Assembly (NCBI GenBank): GCA_937969395.1
Contig: CALBVI010000213.1
Location: forward strand, 1-24,041
Direction: 5' to 3'
Length of the DNA stretch: 24,041 bases
From: an uncultured Spongiibacteraceae bacterium
GTDB lineage: Bacteria; Pseudomonadota; Gammaproteobacteria; Pseudomonadales; Dasaniaceae
This document shows positions 15,583 through 23,238 of the stretch, piece by piece (position 1 is the stretch's first letter; the number at the start of each line of letters is the position of its first letter). Position numbers and translations under genes: made by a program. The notes under the pieces were generated by a model. The model did no database searches. It was not told where the DNA came from and saw nothing but the letters and a program-made list of their open reading frames with translations.

Positions 15583-16872
15583 CTATGTAGATACTTTTGC
15601 TAAGCCTGAACTGCGACGAGAATGACTGTTCAACGGTTGTAGCGCATAACCGATATACAGTAATGCCGGCCAATAGAGATAAACTAAAATTTCTATGTTT
15701 TCGAAAAAGCTATACATAAGAAGCACTAAAACCAAACCAAGCGCCGCTAACGCCTGCCTAGATTCATGAGCACTCAGAATAAGATAAATGAGTGTTAATA
15801 ACAGAGGCACAGCGAGAGACACTGCGCCTACAAAGCCTTTAGTAAACAACAAACCATACCAACTATGATGCGTACCAATAGGCATGTGCTCAACAATTTT
15901 GGGACCACGTTCAACAATGCCATGCCCCCAAACGGGTGCTTCCAACTGCCAGCGCTGCAAGGCTATTTCTGCCAACGCGGATCGAACACGAGTGGAATCA
16001 GGACGACTGTCCTTAACACCCTGAATAAAATCTAATATCCCTTCGATTAGCGGATACCCTAACAAGCCAACAATGGGGATAGCGACACCTAGTGCAATAA
16101 GAGATCTGGCCAAACCGAGCCGGCGATAAACTAACAAAAAGGACAATACCAGCAACATAATAGCTAGCCCTGCACGGGACTGGCTGGCCAGACAAATTAA
16201 CAGGCAACCAGCAACACCAGCGATACGCCACTTTGCATCTTCCTCCTGCAAACAAATAACAACAAACAGACAGCTTAGTAGGCCAGCCGCTGGCGCCCAG
16301 GGAGTAAAGAAAAACCAACGAGGACGACCACTTTCAGGGTTCAAACCAAAAAAACGTAATTCAAAAAACTCGGGGCCGGGACCTACAGCCTGAAGCGGGG
16401 AAACGAATAATACATCTGGTCCACCTACAGCAAACATCAGCACACCAATGATAAAAAACGGTATTGCCAACATAGAGGTAATGCAAACCCCCCGTGTAAG
16501 CAATCTAAAATCAATTTTTAATGTTGCACCTAGCGCAATAAATAAAGCCATAAGTGCCCAGCCTTTAGCCCATCCAATAGAAGACTTGATGGTTTTAGCG
16601 ATGCCCAATGACCACTCACTGTGGCCGATAAGCAATGCCACTTCCATCATCAACATAGCAGCAACCCACACCCAAACTAAAACAGGCACAGGATTAATGG
16701 TGTATTTTCCTTCGACAAAAATACGTAACGCAACAATGGCAAATACTGCCCAGCCAATCACTGACCCGAGTACATATAATCCACCGATTAGGTATGCAGG
16801 CCAAAAGCCAACAATGGCAAACCAAATTAGTAGCGCTTCAGCAGTCGATTTATTAATTGATGGCGCTGCCAT
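15583..16872 (-). CDS. O-antigen polymerase/ligase family protein (Wzy-type)
   Basis: A 429-residue membrane protein with about 11-12 hydrophobic segments. The O-antigen ligase/polymerase signature is present: CLASQSRAGLAIMLL (residues 227-241), then a large periplasmic loop (about 275-345) with STRVRSALAEIALQRW, VWGHGIVERGP and GTHHSWYGLLFTKG (H335/H336). In an EPS cluster with flippase and Wza, a polymerase joining repeat units at the periplasmic face is the best reading; a ligase cannot be ruled out. The first 46 bases overlap the end of the co-polymerase gene in another frame, pointing to coupled translation. It is the last gene of the wza-wzz-wzy unit. Confidence 0.85.
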   Translation of the reverse strand: MAAPSINKSTAEALLIWFAIVGFWPAYLIGGLYVLGSVIGWAVFAIVALRIFVEGKYTINPVPVLVWVWVAAMLMMEVALLIGHSEWSLGIAKTIKSSIGWAKGWALMALFIALGATLKIDFRLLTRGVCITSMLAIPFFIIGVLMFAVGGPDVLFVSPLQAVGPGPEFFELRFFGLNPESGRPRWFFFTPWAPAAGLLSCLFVVICLQEEDAKWRIAGVAGCLLICLASQSRAGLAIMLLVLSFLLVYRRLGLARSLIALGVAIPIVGLLGYPLIEGILDFIQGVKDSRPDSTRVRSALAEIALQRWQLEAPVWGHGIVERGPKIVEHMPIGTHHSWYGLLFTKGFVGAVSLAVPLLLTLIYLILSAHESRQALAALGLVLVLLMYSFFENIEILVYLYWPALLYIGYALQPLNSHSRRSSGLAKVST

Positions 16873-18230
16873 GCGATTAATACTCCCAAATGAACCAAAA
16901 TAAGGCTAGCTATTGCAAACACAAAAGCCATGAATTTTTTAGGCGAAGAGGCGTCACCAGGTAACGAAGGGTGACCTAACATTTGAACGATGGGATAAGA
17001 AGAAAATATATCAGTTTTACCTTGTTCCAATGTCGCTGCCGCCGCGCTATAAATAGCTTCGGCACGTTGATGCTCTCGCTCTAGTCTTTCTAGCTCAGCA
17101 TATTCACGAGCGTAAACACGAAGCTGATCATCAAGCCGCGCATCTGCTAATTTTAACTCATCAATTTTCGCTTCGAGCGCATCGAGCTTAGCGCCTGCAC
17201 CCAATAGCTGAGAAAATAATTGCGACAATTCTGTAGCCGCACCAAGATTCATACTGTGTAATACTTTTGCACTGTGCACGCCGATAACGTCAGTACTGCG
17301 CTCACTTAACAATAAAACAACATTATTAAACCGCTGCTTTTCCGCCATAACTTTCGGATGATTCTGCCCCCACTGCGAACGATAGCGACTCAGTTGCGCC
17401 GCAGTACTGCTCAGCTCGGTTAAATATGCTGCGAATTCCGCATCAGACTGTAATGACAATGCGTGGCCAGCTAATTCAGGGGACACACCCAAATGATTAG
17501 AAAGACGTCTAACGAATTTCTTTTGCGATTCTTTCTCTGACTCTGAAAACGTTAGCTCATCACGAACATTGGCTAATGTTTCAATAGCCCTATCCATTTG
17601 TGAGGTAGCTACCAACAAACTACGCTGCTGAAAATCAACAATCGCTCTACGCGTTTTGTTCAATCGATCACGGTGCGTGGTGAGCATGCGCTCGATACTG
17701 GTTTCATGTCGACTTGCCTCATCTAAACGCAATTGATCAAGCTGTAATTGAAATGACTCGTACAGCGCCCAAGCTTTTTTATTGACCTGCTCAGCACTAC
17801 TGCCCTGAATACTAATTTCAAGAATAGATGTTTGCTGTAATATTTGAACTTTAGGCTGACCAAATGACTTTTCCGCTAATTGCATTTGATTTGCGGCCTG
17901 CTGCACGACGCTTCCATTTAGCATAATCTGCTTATAGTTAGACAATGGACTATAAGCCTGATTACCAAACGCCGAAGTACTTGACTGAGAAACCTGCCCC
18001 ACTTCGTCTAGCTGTATTTTAGAAGAGCTACCAGTAGTTGGTAACACTAAAGAATATTCGCTGAGGTATTTTTCAGGTGCATGTAAATAAGCCAACACCG
18101 CACAAGCAATAACGATATAACTAATAAGTAATGTGATCACCAAAGGGCTTTTTAACCAACGTAATATCACTGATATACCACGCGGCTTATAAAGCGCAAG
18201 AGGCTGATTTAAAGTAGCTGTATTATTCAT
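16827..18230 (-). CDS. Polysaccharide co-polymerase / chain-length determinant, no kinase domain
   Basis: 467 residues with the PCP layout: a cytoplasmic N-tail, TM1 at about 31-50 (ITLLISYIVIACAVLAYL), a long periplasmic domain, and TM2 at about 434-455 (MAFVFAIASLILVHLGVLIA). The periplasmic part has a conserved-looking strand region (LEISIQGSSAEQVNKKAW) and long coiled-coil stretches (about 165-225 and 340-405), then LPGDASSPKKF before TM2, the usual proline-containing segment. No Walker A or Tyr-rich tail follows, so the BY-kinase domain of Wzc-type proteins is absent. It would link polymerase and exporter and control chain length. It lies 34 bases after the exporter gene. Confidence 0.87.
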   Translation of the reverse strand: MNNTATLNQPLALYKPRGISVILRWLKSPLVITLLISYIVIACAVLAYLHAPEKYLSEYSLVLPTTGSSSKIQLDEVGQVSQSSTSAFGNQAYSPLSNYKQIMLNGSVVQQAANQMQLAEKSFGQPKVQILQQTSILEISIQGSSAEQVNKKAWALYESFQLQLDQLRLDEASRHETSIERMLTTHRDRLNKTRRAIVDFQQRSLLVATSQMDRAIETLANVRDELTFSESEKESQKKFVRRLSNHLGVSPELAGHALSLQSDAEFAAYLTELSSTAAQLSRYRSQWGQNHPKVMAEKQRFNNVVLLLSERSTDVIGVHSAKVLHSMNLGAATELSQLFSQLLGAGAKLDALEAKIDELKLADARLDDQLRVYAREYAELERLEREHQRAEAIYSAAAATLEQGKTDIFSSYPIVQMLGHPSLPGDASSPKKFMAFVFAIASLILVHLGVLIAWQRHQLINRLLKRY

Positions 18231-18264
18231 TACATTTAATCCTTTCTGCGATTTTCATCGGCAA

Positions 18265-19611
18265 CTACAGCAGTTTAATCGGTGAAATAATATCAACTAA
18301 CGATTTGCCCAAGTCACGAAGATTGGTCACATCCGAGTCATAGCAGGCAACAGCATCGTTAGGCATAAGATAGGGATTTATCAAATCGTTATCCGCCTGT
18401 CGAATGAGCTTTTCAACTGAACGCTCAACAACTTCGGTTTTTCCCGTTAAGGGGTTATTACTTGCCAACATTATTTTGCGTGGCGCATTAGTCCACGAGG
18501 TGCCACCAACACAGTTGGCCGAAACAGCTGCCTGAAGCAGACGCGAACCATAAGGTAAGTTACTACTAAACCCCCCGATAGCAGCATTGGCGTTACTCTT
18601 TGCCGTTTCGATAAGATTCGACATGAAAACGCGAAAACCCTTAGGTGTGATTTGCGAAGGCTGTACTAGCCTGCTTTGAAAACAACCGGTGGTAGGTACA
18701 ATCACCTGATCACCAGCCACCAAGGCAATATCATTGACCTGCATACCAGTAATAACACCACTCAAATCAACCTCAATCTGCCAGCTATCTCGAATCAACA
18801 ATACTTTGTCGATACGAGCATCGGGACGAATACCGCTGGCAGCGCGCAATGCTTCAGACAAGTAACGTGTCGGCGCATAATCACCAAATGCCGTCACCCG
18901 CTGCTCGATCACTTGAGTCGGTAATTTTTGATTGATTAACACACGACCTGCTTGAAAAACCGCGCCAGAAACTGATACTTCAATAGGCGCCCACTGCAGT
19001 ACTCGCACCCCAGTACGAGCTGAATTCGGCTGAAATAAACCACCCCGCACTAACGCCAATTCAATTTGCTCTGACAACTCTTGAGTCGATAAACCAGAGG
19101 CTTTAATCGCCGGTATGTAAGATAACTGGATGTGTCCGTCTTGATTGATAATGTAGTTACCGGCAAAGCCATCACCGTTAATTAAGCTCAGCTCAATCAT
19201 ATCCCCTGGGCTTAGCGGCGTAGAGGCGTTATACATAGCCTGAAAAGTATCTACATCAATAGTTTGCGCATACCGCTTAACTAACATCGCATTATTGTTG
19301 TGAGTATCAAAGTGATAAGGCGCATCTAATGTTGCGACCGCCTGACATGCCATCGACGATGCATAAGTGGTTTTCACTTGCTCATTGACAGGTAATTCCG
19401 CCAAACGTTGATTTTGATCGCTTCGCAAATCACTGCCACCATAAAACGCACTATCATGTGTAACCTTAGTGTTCAGTGCGTGATGTTGAGTACAGGCTGT
19501 TAGAGTTAACATCATGAAAATAGCGCACATCGAAACACTCAAAAACCGTATCGCGTTTTGAGTAAGACTCTTAGCCTGTGTGATTGTTAATTTTTTCACT
19601 GATCTCTCCAT
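18265..19611 (-). CDS. Wza-type polysaccharide export outer-membrane lipoprotein
   Basis: 448 residues. The leader ends in the lipobox LTAC with the lipidated Cys at 40. The Poly_export domain spans about 130-207 (TPLSPGDMIELSLINGDGF, INQDGHIQLSYI, LSTQELSEQIELAL). An SLBB domain follows at about 211-305 (VSVSGAVFQAGRVLI, ALRAASGIRPDA, VAGDQVIVP). The remaining C-terminal 140 residues are longer than in E. coli Wza and end close to PYLMPNDAVACYDSD. It should form the outer-membrane exit channel. An alternative GTG start at 19599 has a better ribosome site (GGAGAG, about five bases before) and a more normal leader length. It heads the wza-wzz-wzy unit; a sigma-54 promoter lies just upstream. 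Confidence 0.9.
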   Translation of the reverse strand: MERSVKKLTITQAKSLTQNAIRFLSVSMCAIFMMLTLTACTQHHALNTKVTHDSAFYGGSDLRSDQNQRLAELPVNEQVKTTYASSMACQAVATLDAPYHFDTHNNNAMLVKRYAQTIDVDTFQAMYNASTPLSPGDMIELSLINGDGFAGNYIINQDGHIQLSYIPAIKASGLSTQELSEQIELALVRGGLFQPNSARTGVRVLQWAPIEVSVSGAVFQAGRVLINQKLPTQVIEQRVTAFGDYAPTRYLSEALRAASGIRPDARIDKVLLIRDSWQIEVDLSGVITGMQVNDIALVAGDQVIVPTTGCFQSRLVQPSQITPKGFRVFMSNLIETAKSNANAAIGGFSSNLPYGSRLLQAAVSANCVGGTSWTNAPRKIMLASNNPLTGKTEVVERSVEKLIRQADNDLINPYLMPNDAVACYDSDVTNLRDLGKSLVDIISPIKLL

Positions 19612-19676
19612 TTACCTGTCAATTTCAATGCCGGATAAGCTAACAAGCTATTCTCATTGATTGTTATAAGGTCATT

Positions 19677-19692
19677 TGCAGAGATTGTGCCA
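19677..19692 (-). promoter_or_regulatory. Sigma-54 promoter upstream of the wza-wzz-wzy unit
   Basis: On the minus strand TGGCACAATCTCTGCA matches the -24/-12 consensus: TGGCAC complete, and GG and GC separated by exactly 10 bases. The predicted start is near 19666, with a leader of about 55 bases. Confidence 0.75.
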
Positions 19693-19745
19693 ACCAGATA
19701 AAAACCATAACTAGTTGAAATATATAGATTTATTATTCGCACTAT

Positions 19746-19795
19746 AAAAAAACAGTGAGTTGCCAGATTGCAAAAATACCTCGTGGCACTCACTG
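19746..19795 (-). terminator. Rho-independent terminator of the GT26/PGT gene
   Basis: Read on the minus strand, CAGTGAGT-GCCA pairs with TGGC-AACTCACTG (one bulged base), with an 18-base loop, followed by seven T residues (plus-strand A run 19746-19752). It begins 20 bases after the stop at 19816, so that gene is monocistronic and separated from the wza promoter downstream. Confidence 0.88.
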
Positions 19796-19815
19796 CTAAT
19801 TAGTGGTCACCAGTG

Positions 19816-21210
19816 CTAATAAGCGCCTTTAGCCAGCAATACTGCAGGGACCGTTTTGAATATGATTTCAATATCACTCCACCAACTGCGCTTATTAACA
19901 TAATCTAGATCTAACGATATCTGCTCTTCGAAGGTAGTGTCCGCACGGCCAGAAACCTGCCATAAGCCCGTTAAACCCGGGGTCACATCAAAACGCCTGA
20001 CCATATCGTGCTGGTACGCTTCAACTTCTTCGACTAATGCTGGGCGAGGCCCCACCAATGCCATGTCACCTGTTAACACATGCCAAAGCTGCGGCAATTC
20101 GTCTAGTGAGTATTTTCTGATAAAGCGCCCCACAGGCGTTATTCGTGGATCGTTGAAGAACTTCTTACAAATACCATCGCGGTCGTTATCGCCCGCCTCT
20201 GGTTCACGGTATTTTGGGTCGGTTGATAAATACATAGAGCGGAATTTATAAAATTTAAACCGCTTACCGTATTTACCCACGCGTATTTGGTGATAAAAAA
20301 CAGGACCCTGGCTAGTCAATCTTACTGCGGTGATAAGTGACAAAAACACCGGTGATAGACTCAACAAAATGAATGCCGCCCCCATACGCTGAAGGAGTAA
20401 GGACAAACCTTTTCCCGAACTAATACCACCTGTATTGTCGCGTCTAAGCTTGAACATTTCCCATAAAAATAGCGGGTTGCCAATCACATACCTTTCGAAC
20501 TTACTTTTTGGTTCTTGAAGTAAACGCCACACCCACTCGATGCCCGCGTTGCGCATCCAAACTGGCGCTCTAGGAATACGTCCAGAATAAAAATCAAATA
20601 ATCCACCTACTGCAAGAACCGTACTGACACGTAATGCATTGCGATTATTTTCCAGCCAAGCCTCTTGTATCGGCGAACCAAACCCCACCAATACGATATC
20701 GGCATTCGACGCATTAATCCTATCAACAACTAGTGCGTTTTCTTCGCCCTCCTTGTTGAAATAGCCATGCTGCGTACCCGCTATGCGCAAAGTGGGAAAA
20801 CGGCGATTCAAATTATCAGCCATAGCATCCGCAACACCAGGCTCAGCGCCCAGCAGAAATATGCTCAGGCCTTTACTCGCAGCACGAGCACAAAGTTTAG
20901 GTAGCATATCGGTGCCATTAACATTATCCAGCAAGACTTCACCGACACGTTTTGCAGCCATACGTATACCAGTGCCATCAGCGAAAACTTTATCAGCACT
21001 ATTAATAGTATCTTTTAGAGTAGAGAACTTTCGCGTCATGTTAATTGAATGGGCGTTAACAAATACGCCGTTTTTGGCGTACGAAGTCTTAGTCGTTGCC
21101 CACTCAACCGCCTCTCTCATCATAGAATTATTGATAGTGATGTCAAAAACATCAAACTGATCGACATCGCTTGATTGAAAAAACTCTTTCTTTAAAGTCA
21201 GTGCGTTCAT
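19816..21210 (-). CDS. Fusion: GT26 (WecG/TagA/CpsF) plus initiating sugar-phosphate transferase
   Basis: 464 residues with two domains. Residues 20-255 are a WecG/TagA/CpsF glycosyltransferase: VNAHSIN, the ADGTG block with D78, LLGAEPGVADAM, VGFGSPIQEAW (175-185), GGLFDFYSGRIPRAP and EWVWRLLQEP (225-234). Residues 268-464 are a bacterial sugar transferase: one hydrophobic hairpin (about 278-296), FKFYKFRSM (318-326), the catalytic SLDELPQLW (D370/E371), VGPRP (386-390) and PGLTGLWQVSGR. The four-TM N-terminal part of WbaP/WcaJ is missing, replaced by the GT26 domain. The C-domain should put a sugar-1-phosphate on undecaprenyl phosphate and the N-domain may add the second sugar, so one polypeptide could do the first two steps. 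It has its own sigma-54 promoter and terminator. Confidence 0.92.
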   Translation of the reverse strand: MNALTLKKEFFQSSDVDQFDVFDITINNSMMREAVEWATTKTSYAKNGVFVNAHSINMTRKFSTLKDTINSADKVFADGTGIRMAAKRVGEVLLDNVNGTDMLPKLCARAASKGLSIFLLGAEPGVADAMADNLNRRFPTLRIAGTQHGYFNKEGEENALVVDRINASNADIVLVGFGSPIQEAWLENNRNALRVSTVLAVGGLFDFYSGRIPRAPVWMRNAGIEWVWRLLQEPKSKFERYVIGNPLFLWEMFKLRRDNTGGISSGKGLSLLLQRMGAAFILLSLSPVFLSLITAVRLTSQGPVFYHQIRVGKYGKRFKFYKFRSMYLSTDPKYREPEAGDNDRDGICKKFFNDPRITPVGRFIRKYSLDELPQLWHVLTGDMALVGPRPALVEEVEAYQHDMVRRFDVTPGLTGLWQVSGRADTTFEEQISLDLDYVNKRSWWSDIEIIFKTVPAVLLAKGAY

Positions 21211-21257
21211 AACGCCTCCAATAATTTATAAAACTAAATTGGTTTGTTATTTCAAAT

Positions 21258-21273
21258 AGCAACTGACATGCCA
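21258..21273 (-). promoter_or_regulatory. Sigma-54 promoter upstream of the GT26/PGT gene
   Basis: On the minus strand TGGCATGTCAGTTGCT fits TGGCACG-N4-TTGCW with one mismatch and exact GG-N10-GC spacing. The predicted start is near 21247, with a leader of about 37 bases. Confidence 0.78.
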
Positions 21274-21399
21274 ACGCTTTAAATAACTATAAGCGACTGA
21301 ATTTAAAGGGTAAAAATAGTTTTTTACGATTTTCGAAATGCAAAATAACAAAGATTACAACTTTCCTAAAATGCAATTTAAAGACTAATAAAAAATTTA

Positions 21400-21423
21400 T
21401 TTTGTATTTTGCAAAATACAAAA
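21400..21423. repeat. 24-bp perfect palindrome between divergent sigma-54 promoters
   Basis: TTTTGTATTTTG is followed directly by its exact reverse complement. The centre lies about 164 bases behind the predicted start of the GT26/PGT gene and 141 behind that of the LruC gene, distances usual for sigma-54 activator sites. A similar half-site, GCAAAATAACAAA, is at 21340-21352. The whole region 21211-21526 is very AT-rich and has no gene. Confidence 0.6.
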
Positions 21424-21526
21424 AATGTAATGGCAAAAAATATTTATAAATAAATTTAACTGTAAACCATTGATTTAAATTAACTTAAAAATTAATTTTA
21501 TTGCAATGAAAAATAAAAATAACGAA

Positions 21527-21542
21527 TGGCATGCTTCTCGCA
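21527..21542 (+). promoter_or_regulatory. Sigma-54 promoter upstream of the LruC-domain gene
   Basis: TGGCATGCTTCTCGCA on the plus strand has an intact -24 box and GG-N10-GC spacing; the -12 box is TCGCA rather than TTGCA. The predicted start near 21553 gives a leader of about 29 bases and excludes the in-frame ATG at 21531 as the translation start. Confidence 0.68.
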
Positions 21543-21581
21543 AACACAACATTACTAGATTTTAAAAACCGAGGAAGGCAC

Positions 21582-23192
21582 ATGAAACATCAATTAACTA
21601 TAACGACATTATGTTTTGCAGCGTTATTATCAAATGCCAGTGCAAGTACATTAATAAACGGTAAATATCAGTGGGAATTTTTAAGCAATGAAGAATGGCC
21701 TATTGGGTACAATAAAAATACCGGTAAACCTAGCAATATGACATGGGACTATTCTAGCTATCCTGCGGATTTTTTTTCGAGAATAAATAATGCTTTGCCA
21801 GAAGCCAAAGTTAATGAAGCATTTTTAACCAGTGATGCCGGTGCGAATATAACATTACAAGAAGAAGGTGAAATATTTGTTACTTTCTTACATGAAGGTG
21901 CAGGCTATAAAAACGCTTTTGGTTATTTTACTTTTGATAAAGCCAACCCACCTACTGATGTTTCCGAGATACAAGAAACCATTATATTTCCCAACTTATC
22001 GTATCCGCACATGGCTAGCGGCCACCGTGTAAATTTAGGCACTTTTTCAGCGGGAACTACTATTGGCTTCTTCTTAGTCGCCAATGGTTTTTCTTACTAT
22101 ACCGGCGTTAAAGATGGCCGAGCCAATCACTACTACTCATTAAAGGATTTAAACCCCGATCCTACCGACGAACTAAGACAGCACAATGTATTGCTGTTCG
22201 ATGAAGAAGTGCAGGAAGTTATTATCGGCTTTGAAGACTTACCACGAAGCTGGGGCGACAATGATTTTAACGACGCTGTTTTTTCAGTTAAATCAAATCC
22301 TGCCACAGCTATTGAAACATCGACATTAGTAAGCATGCCAAACGTAGATGACAGCGATGCAGACGGTGTTGCCGATGATGAAGATGAATTTCCTAACGAT
22401 TATCGCCGCTCCTCTCGCTCTTACTACCCATCCGCAAGTGACTGGGTAACGTTGGCCTTCGAAGACAACTGGCCCCGTGTTGGTGACTATGACATGAATG
22501 ATCTTGTTGTTCGTGAGCGGTTTGAAAAAATCTATAACGCTGATGGAGAAATAACTGGCTTACGGATTGATGGTTATATCGATGCTCGCGGTGGTACTTA
22601 TCATAACGGCTTTGCTGTGAGATTGATGGATATTGCTCCGGATGCGTTAGCGGAAACAACACTTACTATTGATAATGAAGTCTATGAAAAATCAGTAGAG
22701 GCAAATCAAACCGATGCCGTTATTAGTTTATGGAGTGACTCGCATGTTTTCACTACAACGAATGAAGCGGGAAGCTGCTCTCACTTTAATACACTAAAAA
22801 GCTGCACTCAGTTTGAACCCGTACCGTTCACATTAGATATAGCATTTGTCGATACTGTACCAGCCTTAACTCATGCCGCATTGGACTTCTTTATTTACCG
22901 AACAAACTATCGCGGCCGTGAAATTCACTTTGCCGACTACGCACCAACGGATCTATTTGACGACACACAATTTGGCAAATTAGCAGACACCTCGAATCCA
23001 CAGGAAGGTCGTTACTTTCGCAGTGCAACCAACCTACCGTGGGCATTAAAAATACCGACACAATGGAGATACCCAAGAGAATATATCGATGTGTTATGGG
23101 CTTATCCCGATTACGAGGAATGGGTTGAATCATCAGGCACAGAAGCAACCGAGTGGTTTAATAGCAGCGACCGCGATACGCATTACTATTAA
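21582..23192 (+). CDS. Secreted DUF4114/LruC-domain protein
   Basis: 536 residues from the ATG at 21582, which has GAGGAAGG five bases before it. The signal peptide (MKHQLTITTLCFAALLSNASA) is cut near residue 21-22. Residues about 100-235 form a DUF4114-like domain ending in FEDLPRSWGDNDFNDAVFSV. A calcium-type acidic segment follows (DDSDADGVADDEDEFPND, about 256-273). The LruC domain runs from about 283 to the end, with FEDNWPRVGDYDMNDLVV as its hallmark. The two DNDFND/DYDMND motifs look like Ca2+-binding loops. No PEP-CTERM, LPXTG or type IX tail is seen, so the protein is probably released or surface-bound by other means. LruC-domain proteins have no settled function. It is transcribed with the following lipoprotein gene and divergently from the GT26/PGT gene. 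Confidence 0.85.
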   Translation: MKHQLTITTLCFAALLSNASASTLINGKYQWEFLSNEEWPIGYNKNTGKPSNMTWDYSSYPADFFSRINNALPEAKVNEAFLTSDAGANITLQEEGEIFVTFLHEGAGYKNAFGYFTFDKANPPTDVSEIQETIIFPNLSYPHMASGHRVNLGTFSAGTTIGFFLVANGFSYYTGVKDGRANHYYSLKDLNPDPTDELRQHNVLLFDEEVQEVIIGFEDLPRSWGDNDFNDAVFSVKSNPATAIETSTLVSMPNVDDSDADGVADDEDEFPNDYRRSSRSYYPSASDWVTLAFEDNWPRVGDYDMNDLVVRERFEKIYNADGEITGLRIDGYIDARGGTYHNGFAVRLMDIAPDALAETTLTIDNEVYEKSVEANQTDAVISLWSDSHVFTTTNEAGSCSHFNTLKSCTQFEPVPFTLDIAFVDTVPALTHAALDFFIYRTNYRGREIHFADYAPTDLFDDTQFGKLADTSNPQEGRYFRSATNLPWALKIPTQWRYPREYIDVLWAYPDYEEWVESSGTEATEWFNSSDRDTHYY

Positions 23193-23238
23193 GAAATCAT
23201 TTAAAAACGGTTTTAAAATTTTAAGTAGAGGTGAAAAC

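Noticed and set aside
19596..19793. 65-codon minus-strand frame ahead of the exporter gene
   Set aside because: It runs through the terminator and the sigma-54 promoter of the region and overlaps the exporter start, so it is not likely to be a gene.
21531..21581. Upstream start for the LruC gene at 21531
   Set aside because: That ATG is part of the sigma-54 promoter box, and the extra residues would spoil the signal peptide. The ATG at 21582 has a strong ribosome site.
23089..23238. N-terminal extension of the lipoprotein frame into the LruC gene
   Set aside because: It would bury the lipoprotein signal; the ATG at 23239 has a ribosome site and leaves a normal 24-residue leader.
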